Positions 14,584 through 27,067 are shown, numbered from the stretch's first letter. The stretch is 64,000 nucleotides of DNA from Sparus aurata (GCF_900880675.1 NC_044191.1:18657728-18721727); one strand, 5' to 3'. Numbers and translations: made by a program. The notes: generated by a model not told the origin, from the sequence alone.

Positions 14584-14635
14584 GATCAAGTGGATTAAAG
14601 TAATGCGAGCATCCAGCCTACAGGAATCTATCAAA
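14584..14635 (-). repeat. 52-bp repeat, inverted partner of 16114-16165
   Basis: The reverse complement of this 52-bp block matches 16114-16165 at all but about four positions, including tttgatagattcctgtaggc at one end and ttaatccacttgatc at the other. Identity stops sharply at both sides. Family not recognised; it could be a shared transposon fragment or the ends of a decayed element of about 1.6 kb. Confidence 0.8.
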
Positions 14636-16113
14636 CTGGACAACCACCCTACTGAAGTAGATCTTGAAGCCATTCTGCAGCTCTAGTTATCAGTCTGTTT
14701 AATACTCTCAGAAAATTCTCGCCTCAGTGTGCAACCTCCTTCACACTTAGCTATGTGTATATTCTTTCAGCTCTACCAAGGTTCACTAGGTAATCATTTT
14801 GGCTAACAAGGTAGCCCCATGAGTGATGAAGGAATCCATTTATGGTCAAAACATTGATACATAATCTGGGAATTCAGCTAATGCTTCTCCGCTCTTAGCA
14901 ACATATGGAGCACATTCTGCAGAATCTTCTTTGTTTTATCACTACACACTGGACTGCTTTGGCTGTGTATTATTCCACCTGAGTAAATACTGGACGGCAT
15001 CTCTCCTGCTTAGAACAGTGCACATGTCTTCCAGAGGCGTCCAGGCCTCAGCCCCTGTACCTTCTCATCATGTCTTCGGCCCACAAACAGTCTCGTCCCT
15101 CTCTGCCATCTAAGATCAAATCCAGGAGTTTGGTGTTTTTTTTAATTTGTATCCTGAGAGACCAGCTGCCGTTGATGGACAGTTTCTCATCAGGTCAGTG
15201 TTAGCTTGTCTCTCTGTTTCCTACACACTGTCTCAGTGAAATGCCTAAGATTTGAGCTCATGGTTTAACTTTCAAGCTTCTAAAATAGACAGGCAGGATT
15301 CTCAGCATATTTTCATGTCATTGTAATGCATATTAACACATGTATGAGGTTCCTGCAAGACAGAAATGCAGATGTTTTTAGTCTATTAACAAATACAAAG
15401 GACTTGGTTTAGAGCTACCTGCTATTAAACAAAGGAGATTTTTTGGGGGGGGCCTGTTTTCATTAAGCAAACCTAGTCATGTGTGTCATCCAACGATCAC
15501 AATGTTTATTTAACTTCTGTGTAGAAAATGCCTGCATCACGTACTAGTTTACATACAAATGGTATTTTTTCATGATGTTATTTCAAAATATATACATCTC
15601 ATTCACCTAAAATGCATATTTGATGCACTAATATCTCATTTATTACAACATTTTTACTAGGGAACTGATAATTTCTCAGCCCGATATATATCATGCATCC
15701 CTGATTTTTACCGAATTAACTTTGGAGACAGTTTGGCCACAGACCAAAGAAAATGAGTTGAAAATTATAGTTTAGCCCAAACTAGTAGTTTGTCTGAGAT
15801 GTCACTGTTGGGTTGAAATCAAAGATGCTGACAAAGACCATGAAGGCCACTGTGAGCCAGTTTAGACACACATTCACTTAAACCTTTCTGAGCAACAGAT
15901 CTAGGCAGAAAAATGTCAATATTGGTTCTTAACAAAAAGAGCACAACAATTGAAAAACATAGAGAACAGAACTGGCATAATTGTATTGTTTGTTCATGTA
16001 ACAAGGAAGAAGACACTATCACACATTAATTACACAGTACACTTAACCAAAGATGGGTGGTAAAACAAGAACAAATAAACACTTGTTTGTTAATGTGTGC
16101 AGCTGCTGTGAAA

Positions 16114-16165
16114 TTTGATAGATTCCTGTAGGCTGGATTCTTGCATTACTTTAATCCACTTGATC
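16114..16165 (+). repeat. 52-bp repeat, inverted partner of 14584-14635
   Basis: Near-identical inverted copy of the block at 14584-14635. Nothing that looks like a transposase is visible in the 1.48 kb between them. See that entry for the matching ends. Confidence 0.8.
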
Positions 16166-16760
16166 CCGAATTCTTAAGTTTACCTTCGGTAATTCCTTTG
16201 ATTGAGTGCCCTGAGCCAAAAACAGCAGAAACTGTATAATGTGTCAAGAAATGTCTCCTTGTCTCTCTCTGACCATGTCAGTTGTTTGCTTTCCTGCGTG
16301 TCATGTAGTTGAAAGCAGTAAGGAGAGAAAGGAACAAGACAATTTGTTGGCATTGCATTGGATGGAGAAATAAAATAACAAAAGCACTGGGTCTTGGGTC
16401 AGGTTCAGCTCTGAAATGTTGCAGTACTGGATGGGTAGAGAACTCTATGGTAACTCACGGCTTGTGTCAGGAAAGGCACCCGAAACCTCAACTGTTGTCT
16501 AATTTCCCTCCACTTTGCTCTCCCGTTATTTTGTGCTGCCATGTCATTAACAAGGCACCAGATGCGTCTTCCTTTTTATTTACATGTTGCTCTAAACATG
16601 AGAAAGATCCTTCCTGGGAAGAGTCCTCCAACAGGACGTGCTTCATTTTCCAGCTACAGTAACATTGTTTTGCTTGGAGAAAATAGACTAACTTGGATGT
16701 TAGCATCAGACTGAACACATGAAAATAGAAAACAACTAGAATGGTACTTAGTAGAGTGCA

Positions 16761-17161
16761 TACCTCTGCCAAGGCCCAACACTCCCAATTCAATCAAGTG
16801 TTCTTTAGTATCAAATTAAACATAATTCAGATTTTTATTTGGATATGCATCAATTTTTACTTTGTCATTGATACCAGCCACCTAAATACAGCTGAAGGTC
16901 CATACATTATTCCTGGTGAAATTAACGAAAATGTTGAAAAACATCTTGCAAGGTAAAGGAAGTGAGAAAAACTCCTGGATCCACCCCTTTATCTGCATCC
17001 ACACCGAAGGTTAATGGGATCTATTCTGGGCCAAGACCCACCCTTAATTCAAGTTTGGTAGAAATCTCTTTAGTAGTTTTTGTTTAATCCTACTGACAAT
17101 CCAACCAACCAGCCAACCAATAAACGGGCACGGCGAGAACATAACCCCCTTGGCCGAGGTA
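16761..17161. mobile_element. Non-autonomous element of about 401 bp with 14-bp inverted ends
   Basis: Begins tacctctgccaagg (16761-16774) and ends ccttggccgaggta (17148-17161). These are inverted repeats matching at 13 of 14 positions. The internal part near 17050-17110 (gtagtttttgtttaatcc followed by ccaa repeats) recurs at 48485-48640. I recognise this as a widespread teleost interspersed repeat, but cannot say whether it is a MITE or a SINE-like element. No coding capacity is visible. Confidence 0.7.
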
Positions 17162-19782
17162 AAAAAACAAACAAACATCTGCCTGAAGAAACCCAAACTA
17201 ATCACTCAAAATCCAGGAAGAATGCATTCTTAACTGCTCAGCACAGAAACCACTGGTCCCACAAATCGCTAAATAATACTGTTTATTACAGGAGCACACT
17301 ACAACAAATGTTCTGTCTCCACTCCAAATGACAACCACACATATCCAAACTAACATTTGGCCACAGTTACCACAGTGGCTGGCCAGAACTCACCTGCTGC
17401 TTCAACTATTTTCTTTAGTTAGCTACCAAAGTGGCTGGTTCAGTAGATAAACCTCCAAACCACAGCCAGGACTGCCCAGTACTTAGCGCTGGTATTTACT
17501 TCCATCCTGCCCTCCTGGTCTTTTTTCAGTTGTGTGCCCTTACAGTACTTCCAGCTCGACTGTATTTATCAGCGACCTATTTCCAGCCACCATCTGGCTC
17601 AGCTGATATCACACTGGTGTCCTGGTTGTTATATGGATACCTCCCCTCATTTATCTTTTCCCGCATGACAAAAAAACAAAACAAAATCTACTCATCTTGT
17701 CTTAGCAGAAACCTGCCTGATATCAGCCAGCAGACAGCAGGAAAAGGGTGAAAAAGATAAACATGTTTGCACTACCAGACCTGTAGCATGACTCTTATTG
17801 CTTAGGACAATGTTCGAGTTGTCTCAAACCACAAGCCCCTTATTTAGTTATTTCAGAGCCACAGAAAGCAGAGATCAAACAAAATCACACTCTCTATTAT
17901 TCTTTTCCTCTTGCAGGGCTGAACTGAAGTGCATTTCATGGTTTGAAAAACACAGTAAAAACACTGTGAATTCCTTGTGCTGCAGTGTGACAGCCGGCAA
18001 TTGCAGGAGTCTCATGGCAAGCCCAAAGGGGGAGCTTCTCAGCAGAGCTGCAGGCCAACTAAAACAGAATCATGTTTGAACACCTATTTCCACTGGGAAG
18101 GGGGGAGGGGGAGCTCTGCAAGCTTTAATCAGGATCTTAAAACAGTCGAGCCTTTGATAAAGACTCCGCTCTGTACATTTATCTTATTCCTCTGAAGGCT
18201 CTGCTGGCTTATGTCATCCACTTTGATCCTACTTTTCTGAAGCGCCATGTCGGACATATCTGCGCTGCTGATAACACGCTGGTCAAGTTGTGATGTAGGA
18301 AAAAAAGGGAAAAAACCAATAGCCCTGACCCCACCTTCCCCTTCTCACCACCACATCCAAATGCACGAGTGTGTGTGGTACGCTGTGCCTCCCACTTCTT
18401 TTTTTTCCTCCTCCTGGAAACAGTGCCATTAATTTTCCGAGTGCTGTCATAAACATCACCTCCTGGTTAAAGAGGAGCTGTGACAGGGTGCTGCCCCACA
18501 ATGTGCGAGGGCAACAATATTTGACTTGGACATGTTCCTGGTGATGAGGCCAAACCCTGCAGCAGGCCTCTTGGCAGATGTCATGCCTGAGTGCTTTGGA
18601 ATAATGCTGATAGGAGCTGAGCTGGACTGGACTATACCCATGACGGGCTCGGCTTTAATCTGTGCATCAGCATTCGGAGCGAACCAGGAAGTGGCACAAC
18701 ACAACACTTTATTATTCATGCAGTTTATTTAAAACAAAACAAAGGTGCAGAAAGAGTAGAGTTACTACTCTGAAGGTTCTGTTTCAGATTAAAAAAAACC
18801 CTCTCATTTACTGGAAATGATGTTTTAGTGACGGCACAAGTGGTTTGTTTGGAATAAACACAAGAACTGGCGACTTAGCATGAGCAGTTAAAGCCACAAT
18901 GGATGGACAGCTGAAATTGCACTATGCACGCAGAAAAAACTTTATTAGTGGAAAATCCAAGGAGTAAATAAACACAAGGTTGCCCACATTTATTTGATTA
19001 CAAGGTGATCTTTGCAAAAGTGCAGAAACACCACAGCGATGACCACTTTTAGTCAAACATGGGAACAAAGTGAAAGTAGTCGTCGCCTGTTTCATCAAAT
19101 ACGGATTTTTTTAAAAATCCTAATTGTCCCAGTTCATAGTTCTTGAAAAGAATCAGAGCCAAACAGTGTAGATGACGGCTTAAAGGAAGTGCAGCAGGGA
19201 AGACAATGGGAATATTGAGAATTCCTCTGCGTCATTAGGGAAGACCAGGATTAGCAGAGACTTCCTGTTTGCGACTAGCTCGGGGGCCAGACCAGCCTGT
19301 GATGTTGGCATTAAAGAGAGACGATAACCTTTGAAAGGATACCTTAAACAGGCCAGCCACAGGGGGCATGTTTTCTTTCCCATGACACATTGAGCTGCCA
19401 CTTAACCCACATGGAGCAAGTTCAGCCCACCTCCCTTTTCCTTCCCCCTCAGGGCCAACTGACGGATCATAAACTGATACTAAAGAAAGAGGTCGCACAG
19501 AGACATTTACGATAATGGTTTGTAAAATAACTTTCAAATTACAAGGAGGCAAAGTGCTCTGTTTTGTGTCTCAGTGTTGTGGTCACTGCAGTGTAGCCAT
19601 CTTTTGAGTTACACAGGTGTGAGCTGTTTGGTAGAGAGCTCTGTGGCACTTGACCCCATTATCACTGAACGTTAGCTGCGCTCGCTCAACACACTCGACT
19701 GAGCCTCATTTATTTCTGACTGCTGTTTCTTACAATTTGTCACTCAGATCTGAAAGCTTTTCACCTGTATTTGCCCCCTAAA

Positions 19783-19990
19783 GGTGCAATATGTAAGAAT
19801 TTTTGTTGAAAACATTCAAACATTAAATAAAGTTATGAACAGAAGGTTTGACGTATGTTTATTATATTGGACAGTTATCAAATGCAAGTGAGCATGCTAA
19901 CCAGCTAGCTTGTACAGAACATTCTGGTCTAAACAGTGAAGTCAACGTAAAAGTGCCTTCTTTTGAACCCCAGTGGTTGCAAAAGTAGTA
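19783..19990 (+). mobile_element. MITE-like repeat with AAAGGTGCAATATGTAAG end, copy 1
   Basis: Starts aaaggtgcaatatgtaagaa and continues through gagcatgctaaccagctagc, the same order as the copy at 48256. The far end is not clear; its boundary is approximate. No open reading frame of interest. Confidence 0.6.
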
Positions 19991-20332
19991 TTATTCTATG
20001 TAATCATATGAGAAGATGACCCTACTTCTCATTTAACTTATTAACTCAGTAAACAGCTATTGAGAATATCGTCTTAATCCTTTGTTTCTTTGTTTTAAGT
20101 CAACATGATGTTCAATGTATAAATGATGGTCCCATTTAGAGTATAGTAGACAATAAAGCAGAGTTTGCTTGTGTTTGACATGCCACTGCCACGGTGTGTC
20201 TTCCTGTGTCTTCTCAGTCAAATCCAATTGGGGTGTCTTCCCCAGCTCCACCAGTGCCAAACTCAAAGCATCGAAACGAAACAGTAGCCATTATACCAAT
20301 GGACAGGGGTGTCGCTCGGAGTGCAAAATATG

Positions 20333-21108
20333 CAGTGTTGCCATAGTTACCCTGAAAAAGTAATCTGATTATTGATTACTCCATCAAAAAGTAACTTAGT
20401 TACTTTACTGATTACTTGTTTTTAACTAAGTAACTAAGGTAGATTAGAAGTTACTTCATTTGCTACATTCAGCAGCTGCCGACGACACCCCTTTTGCCAA
20501 TCCTCACTTTATTTTCAACAGTAACACCAAGCACGGCATTGATAGTAGTAGGGATCTTGTTTATTATGGCACCAAACGAGGGCGAGCCAACCGTGTTAAA
20601 GGGCAGCATTTTCATTTTCCTTTCCTATTTGGTTTGCACTGAAGTCCAGCTTTGTTGTTTGGGTGGTGGGGGACCTCCTGCAGAAGTCGAGGCCGTGGCT
20701 TTGCTCGCAGCTCTCTGCTTAACACCACCTGGTGGGACTTGCTCTGTAAACTTAACTGTGCTACGACTTACGAATTTCTTCGAATTTGACATCATGTTTT
20801 TGAAGCTTGATAGTACTTTGTCGCCAGCACAGAGTGTACAACGAACCTTAATATTCTCATCTTTAGCTGACACAAACTCAAAATAATGACTGTATTTCCA
20901 GCTAGAACACGTGCATATCTCTCCTCCCTCCATTGTTGTTTGTGTTTGTGTCGCTGTGTGGTGTTTCACGTGAGTTTTCCTCATGCTGAAAATGTGACTT
21001 GTTGCATACGTGACGTCACCCCCCGAGACGCAAGAAGAAAGCAAAGATATATATTTTTACTAAGGAAAAAGACAAAAATAATAGTAACGCACAGTGACTT
21101 AAATCCGT
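20333..21108 (-). mobile_element. Degenerate hAT transposon (BED-finger type), minus orientation
   Basis: The + strand edge at 20333 begins CAGTGTTGCCATAGTTACC, a hAT-type terminal sequence, followed by a subterminal run of gtaact/agttac motifs (20345-20455) typical of teleost hAT ends. The minus strand carries the start of a transposase gene (20500-20928) and a gtaacgcacagtgac motif near 21083. The other terminal repeat is not found, so the 21108 boundary is approximate. Most of the transposase body is absent between 20500 and the 20333 end. Non-autonomous. Confidence 0.75.
20500..20928 (-). pseudogene. hAT transposase N-terminal remnant with degraded BED finger
   Basis: Starting at an ATG near 20928 (MEGGEICT), the frame gives SHYFEFVSAKDENIKVRCTLC, with the CxxC of a BED zinc finger. 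The distal histidines are lost: the position reads KKFVSRS where an H..H pair would be expected. After an in-frame TAG at 20625-20627 the same frame continues as LPFNTVGSPSFGAIINKIP. This resembles the conserved post-BED region of hAT/ZBED transposases (LP.STVESP.F form). The catalytic core and C-terminal dimerisation region are absent. A longer frame opens at 21044, but the downstream ATG fits the family better. Confidence 0.75.
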
Positions 21109-21999
21109 TTTTTTTTTTGTTTTTTTTTTAAGGCACAGAGATCCGGACTATTCCCAAAAAATCCGGGGCTTTAGCCCCGAATGCGCAGGTCTTATGACGC
21201 GCTTGCCAATGGATGATGTCATTGTAGGTTTACTCTTGAAGTATGCATGCATTTAAAACGTTAAGTGTTTTTTTCTTTCTCTTAGAAAATAAAATCTAAT
21301 TTTTGCATGAAACAATGTCAAAGAAAGCACTTAAATGAGCCTTTTTCAGTACAGTACAGTGTTTGATGATGAATTGTACCTTTTAAGATACAAACACGGA
21401 CACATTGGCTACAAATTTATAGCTTTAAATGTGTTTGAAATAGATGGTACATATGTGAACAACGTACTCTACTTATGCTGCAGTAGCTCACATTGTTGAA
21501 TATACTAATGGAGCTGCAGTGATGTATTTGGGATTTATGGTAATTTATGGGCAACTACATTGGATGAATCTCCCCCTATACTTTTTTGAAACTTGATAAT
21601 CAAAATATGTAGAGATTATGGTTTGAAACTGCCGCTGTATTTGAATTGAAGCAAATCTGTTACCATCTCCGAGCCAGTTTTAAAGCTTAAGCTGTAAGGT
21701 TTCATTTGCATTGAATGTTTAGATTTACAGCTTTCACCTTGCTGTTTACCGTTCATAAGATAAACAAGTCACCAACATTTCTAAACACCGATTGGTTTGA
21801 ATTCTGAGAACCTGACAATGTTGCGGAAATGTTTTTGCTGGAACTTAAGCCTGTGTTAAGAGTGAGTTCATCCAGCCATGTAACGTTTTAAACCTTCGCC
21901 CAGAGTAAACACAACTAATAACCACTTCTGTAAATAAACACAGACCCTTTGCATAAAAAAGGTGCTGAAGAATAACTCCAGCAGTAGCCTAAAGGTTTG

Positions 22000-22170
22000 C
22001 TATACACCCGTGACCAGGAAACTTGCACAGGCTGAAAAATGAATGTGTGGGGGAAGTGAATAGCCAATGCGCAACCTTTTAAGGGCACTTTTTAATTAGT
22101 ACCAAGGTGCCCTTGAGCAAGGTGCTTAACCCCTGCTGCTCCAGTGGAACCCGCTGCAGTGGGACATTTT
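22000..22170 (+). repeat. SINE-like repeat body
   Basis: Contains ccaaggtgcccttgagcaag followed by gtgcttaacccctgctgctcc (22104-22143), a motif pair I know from many teleost dispersed repeats. The upstream part reads like the body of such an element. No intact tRNA-like head is visible, so the left boundary is approximate and the family is unassigned. Confidence 0.55.
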
Positions 22171-22325
22171 GCATACAGTTTTTCTCAGTTGTTGTCACAT
22201 GTTCCTTGTGTGTGAAGATCTACTAAAAGCACAGTTAGTTCCACCCAAAATACTGTTACATTACATTAGTATTTCAATCAGGTGGAGAAATTAATTTAGT
22301 CTAAGTTAACTGCAGAAGGGTGTTG

Positions 22326-22350
22326 CCCCCCCCCCCCCCCAAAAAAAAAA
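22326..22350. repeat. Homopolymer C15 followed by A10
   Basis: Fifteen C (22326-22340) followed directly by ten A (22341-22350). The length may be unreliable because of sequencing or assembly slippage. Confidence 0.9.
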
Positions 22351-24557
22351 TAGAAATAAAACCTGTTGGGTTGTGTGCACATTTTAAAAGCACAAATCAA
22401 ATATCAAAAGATATTTCAAACAAAATACATAATTTTTTTTTTAGTAGAAAGCAATTCTCATCTCATTTTGTTTTAGTATGAGAGTAAATAATGGCCATGA
22501 AGGTGTGAATTTTGTACACAACTAAATACATAGCCCAACTATACAATTTAATCACAACACTACAGAATGCTTGATGAATGTTAAAATTCAACTTTTACTA
22601 TGAAAACCATTGCAGTGAAATTAAAATAGAAAGTGAGAATACACACTAAAGATAAGGATTTTGGACTTGAAATGGTTGATTTCATAGATCTGGACTTAAA
22701 CACTAACACTACACACATGGACACTAAACAATACACGCATTACAAAATGTCAGCTGTAAATACTGATTTAAATATCCCAAAAAAAAAACATGTTTAGTGT
22801 TGAAATTGTTGCATTATGCTCAGGTGAGGGTAACTCTATAGAGCACTAGTTAAAAGAAACTGATTGATACTCACAGTTCTGTGTACAGGTCACTCATCTC
22901 GGCCACCAAACAGGAGGCTGCCACCTCATTGAGATGGTTGGCATTCTTGGTACTTTCTCTGACATGTTTGGTCTGTAACGAACAGGCTTTGAAAGCTTCT
23001 GTCAACGGCAGAAATGCCTAATAACGTGGAAAGAGTTTGTCTCAGGTCAAAAGAATTAACCTCGAGTTGTGTGCGTGGCTAAACTTGGATAAGAGTCAGA
23101 CAAGGAGCATGATAGTCAGGTCTTTCAAGATTTATTTTGGGTCCCTCCCACTCTTAAAAACACACTTCAGTTAATTTTGTGTGGCCTGTTTGGTATGTGT
23201 AAGATTTCCTCCTCTTCCCACCACACATCCTCATTGTTCCCCACATAAGGACACTCAGCATACTTTCAGTTTAGCTGAAACTGAGGTTTTTGGGTATTGT
23301 GGCTTCACTACCAGGACACGTTTGTCTTGTTAGCTTATTGATGTTGCTCTGTGGCTTAACATTTTTAAAGGGACAGGACAATAACATGCCTTTGGGATGT
23401 TTCAGGTGCAATAGCTTGTGTCTTGGTCCACTAACCCTTTATTTAGGGTATTTATTTTACATGCTTAATTTTGATTCTTTTACCTTTTTGATTTTGAGCA
23501 GAAGAAAAGATGGAAGAAGTTTATTCTGTAAAACTTAAGTGGAAGGATATAAAGTGTAGTCATAGTGTAAACAAGTTGTCAACACCTTCCAAAATGACCC
23601 AGATGACTATTCCAAAAATTATGCATGAGTGTTTCCTGCTCTACCACCTCTGTGGTGAAGGTTTGATTAAGTTTAGACGACCAAAGCCACAATTTTATGG
23701 TTAGGAAAAGACTGTGGCCGTTGTAATAGAAATGTTGACTTTCTGTGGACTCGTACACATTGTACTTCCAACTATCCATCCCAACTGTCTTCCTAACCCT
23801 ACATGCAAACATTTGTGGCTGAAACCCACCACAAATGGGTGTGTACAATGTGTGTAACCATCACAAAAGTTTACATGGATTTAAAAAGTAGCACATTATT
23901 TAGTTTTTTCAGGTGCATTGTTGCAATGCGACATCAAAAAAAAAGAGTGGACAAGAAGCAACTGAGCTTTGCAAGGCTAAGCTGCAAGCTAAGACCATTT
24001 GTTTTATTTCAAAAGACAAAAAAAGACAGTTGATGCTTTGTGCCAGTAAAACAGTGTCTCACTACTTTGCCATCTCAACTGTGACAAGGCTGTCATTATT
24101 AAAACACATCAGTAACATTATCATGACATCTCAGCAATATAAAGGAACAGGGCTGCTACTAACAAATATTTTTATTATCGATTATTCTTCAGATCACAAT
24201 TTATCAACAAATTGTTTTAAAAAATATAAAGAAAATAACAGTGTGATAAAAGCTTATCATAATTTCCTTGAACCCAAAGCTAGTCTTCAACATTGCTTAT
24301 TTTGTCCAACCAACAGTCCAAAACCAGCCCAGTCGCCAGGATATAATGTTAGCATTTAAGGTTTCTGCAAATCAGAGATACGTCCCAGGTTGACATATGT
24401 GTCATGTTTAAACTGTGTGCTTATTAGCCACCTTTCACATCAGGAGGCAAAGAGGATGTTGGTGGTATTATTAGAACTGAATATTTTTAAGAACACAAGG
24501 GGACATTATTTTCCAGCTGTGTTTGTGGCGACCAAGTCAAGAATTTGAAGCTAAGCC

Positions 24558-24625
24558 ATGATTTTTTCCTAACCCTAACCAAGTGGTTTTTGTGTGTGAA
24601 CCTAAACCAAAATAGAATCTTCAAT
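24558..24625. repeat. CTAACC-motif interspersed repeat, copy 3
   Basis: Reads ccatgattttttcctaaccc then taaccaagtggtttttgtg, close to the copy at 5075-5160. Confidence 0.55.
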
Positions 24626-24958
24626 CTAAACAAAGGTAAAGTTGCAACATAAGGAAACATCAAGTGTAACTTACCCGTGTTTTTGCAGAAACTTACTAAG
24701 CTAACATTTATTCTGTTGATTGGGTTGCCAAATTCCAGAAACTCTTCATTTGGTTCACATGACTTGACGCTCACCAAACACGCCCGCCAGTGGCCATGTG
24801 ACTTGTAACTGTAGTCTGTCAGAAGCAACAGCAGAAACTGGGTAATATCATCACAGAACCAGAGAACCTCCTGGAGTGGAACTCGGGGTAGACGGATGGG
24901 TCAACAAAGTGATGTGGGAAACCATTTATTGCTTTGGTTTCCTACCAATGTCGGTTTT

Positions 24959-25112
24959 CTTTTAACCATGACAGAGTTCTTTCCCATCCTTAACCAAGAT
25001 GTTCTTATTTTAACCACAATCGTGATTCCCTAACCATTAACCAAGTACTTTCTGTAACCCAAACCATGATATTTCTCAAACCCTAACTAATCTTTTCTCC
25101 TAAACTCAACCA
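24959..25112. repeat. CTAACC-motif interspersed repeat, copy 4
   Basis: Five or six degenerate units of the form ttt(n)ctaacc(n)taaccaagt(n)ttct follow each other at about 25-32 bp spacing. This is the longest of the four copies and shows most clearly that the family is a decayed minisatellite. Confidence 0.55.
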
Positions 25113-26174
25113 CTGTGATGGCAGATCAGTAAATGTATTGCATAAATCATTTCCATAATGACCATTTTTATCAAAAACTGTAAATTTTTGCATTTAGTTT
25201 TTATGGACTTGCTGGCTGGAGTTGTTTTGAATCCTCTGCCATGCCGATGTATAATCTGAACATCCTTAAACAATTACAGCACTTGAGAGCACTTTGTGTG
25301 TATAGAAGTCTAAACTTTAAAGAACAGTATTGCAGCTCTCTATAGGCATATCTCTTATATTGCCTCATTCAGTTTCCTAAACACAGTTTTTCTGCATCCT
25401 GAAGCATATCTGCTTCTTCAAAGGCCTAATCATAACCTTCTTTGGCGGTGTTTATTTCTGTCCGCTCAACCTTTAATTACCGGAATAACGGAATATCAAT
25501 CTCTTGCAGGTCTTTCATTTGTTTGTGTTTGACCACCTAAATTATTATCTGCAGTTGGCCACCAGTAAAATCATACCACATTTTGTCGAGGGAACATGGA
25601 TGCAGATATAATTGGTGGACTGAGCTTTCTTCCTCCACCATGCTCCCTGACAGAGAGTGGTAATATAAGAGCATATTAATTTTCGGTCATACTGTCACGT
25701 CTTTATTTCTTCTTCAAATAGTTTGTCAAAAACAAAATAATTACAAGGTTTGTCTGCAAAATCCTTCTATTTAAAGTTTGGAAATATGGCTGTGTGTCTG
25801 CCATAAGAAAAACTGACCCACTCCCCTACGTGTTGCTACACAGTGAATCGACTAATGCTCTGTAGGAATCTGCCTTTAACAAATACTTTGAATACTGCCT
25901 CAGTGAACAAAAGTAATTGAATGTAGTGCAAACATTTAGCTTAAGCTGTGCCCAGCCCGTGCCCCAGCACTCATTTGTCTGTCTTAAGAACTGATTGTGC
26001 TATGTACACTTTCCCTTTCAAAGCCTTACACCTGTGGCTTTGTCTGCCTGGGAATGTGTCCACAAATATAAGGCTCTGATAATGCTGCACCTGTTTAATA
26101 AGTTATTTTAAGCAGGGTAAACAGTAATCACGGAACAACTCATCATTATGCCGTGAGCAGGGCTATTAGAGCGG

Positions 26175-26175
<1 letters not shown>

Positions 26176-26208
<33 letters not shown>
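26176..26208. repeat. (TG)n microsatellite
   Basis: About 16 uninterrupted TG units. Confidence 0.97.
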
Positions 26209-26209
<1 letters not shown>

Positions 26210-26962
26210 GGTTTCAGTTCATATGCACATAATTCTTTATACAGCTGCAAGAGCTCTATTTGAAGTTTTTTATATTAATGAGTGTAGTGGTGAAAAGACT
26301 TCTTATGGTTTTCAAAACAGACAAAATGATACTGATCTTTTATAAAGAGGGGCAGAGAGCAAAGTTCAGAGACTTTGGTTTCAATCAACCTTCCTCTGTG
26401 CGTTTTTATGTGAGAAAACACCTGTGTAATCATCCTAAATCATAGCTCTGAGCTCCAACAGCCCAGTTCCCACTAACTGGGATGCAATAGATTTGGCCTG
26501 TGTCCTAAATTTACGTCTGGTGTGGGATATCTTCATTTCTCTGACCACAAAAGTGATAAATTAACATTTCTGATGAAAGTAAATAAACGTATCAGACATC
26601 GGGGGATGCTCTATCCAGGGAAAAAAAGAGTTAACAATATGTTATCTTTTGTTTTTCTTGGCCTTTAGTATTCTTTGAAGGTGAGGTTTATATGAGATGT
26701 GTGTTTGCTGATGCCACATTATTAAAGACTTCTTAGCTCTAGTTAGCATTCTGAGCTGTCTTGATTTCACTTTTTAATTAATTTATTGTAGTTTTATCTT
26801 GGCAGTATTTTTTATAACTATGCATCAGCCTCAGTCCATGTTTCTGCCATAACAAACTAAACCATTAGAGTATTACATTTCCAATCTGACTAGGCCTGAT
26901 TCCTTCATTTTAGAGCCCGACCTGGCCAAATTAATTCAAAGCTTAGCCTAACCCACCTGAGC

Positions 26963-27067
26963 AACAGTCTGTTCAGTCTGCTGCCATCTGGCAAGAGATA
27001 CAGAAGTATCCGCTGCCGTACCACCAGACTACAGAGCAGCCTCTCAATGCTTTCTAATGTTGTGTAA
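26963..27067 (+). pseudogene. LINE (L2/Rex1-like) ORF2 C-terminal fragment
   Basis: A 34-codon frame ending in TAA (27065-27067) reads NSLFSLLPSGKRYRSIRCRT, then TRLQSSLSM. The LLPSG+R+RSIR.RTTR block is the C-terminal signature of teleost CR1/L2/Rex1-type LINE proteins, which usually continues with an NSFFP-like stretch. Only this tail is recognisable; the upstream frame is broken. Confidence 0.7.

Noticed and set aside
18456..18732. Two overlapping open frames of 68 and 87 codons on opposite strands
   Set aside because: Neither shows a known motif or splice structure. The segment is somewhat G+C-rich and might be conserved non-coding sequence, but nothing here proves it.
24558..25112. Interstitial telomere array
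   Set aside because: The CTAACC units are few, irregular and separated by long T-rich spacers shared with other copies, so a minisatellite family explains them better.
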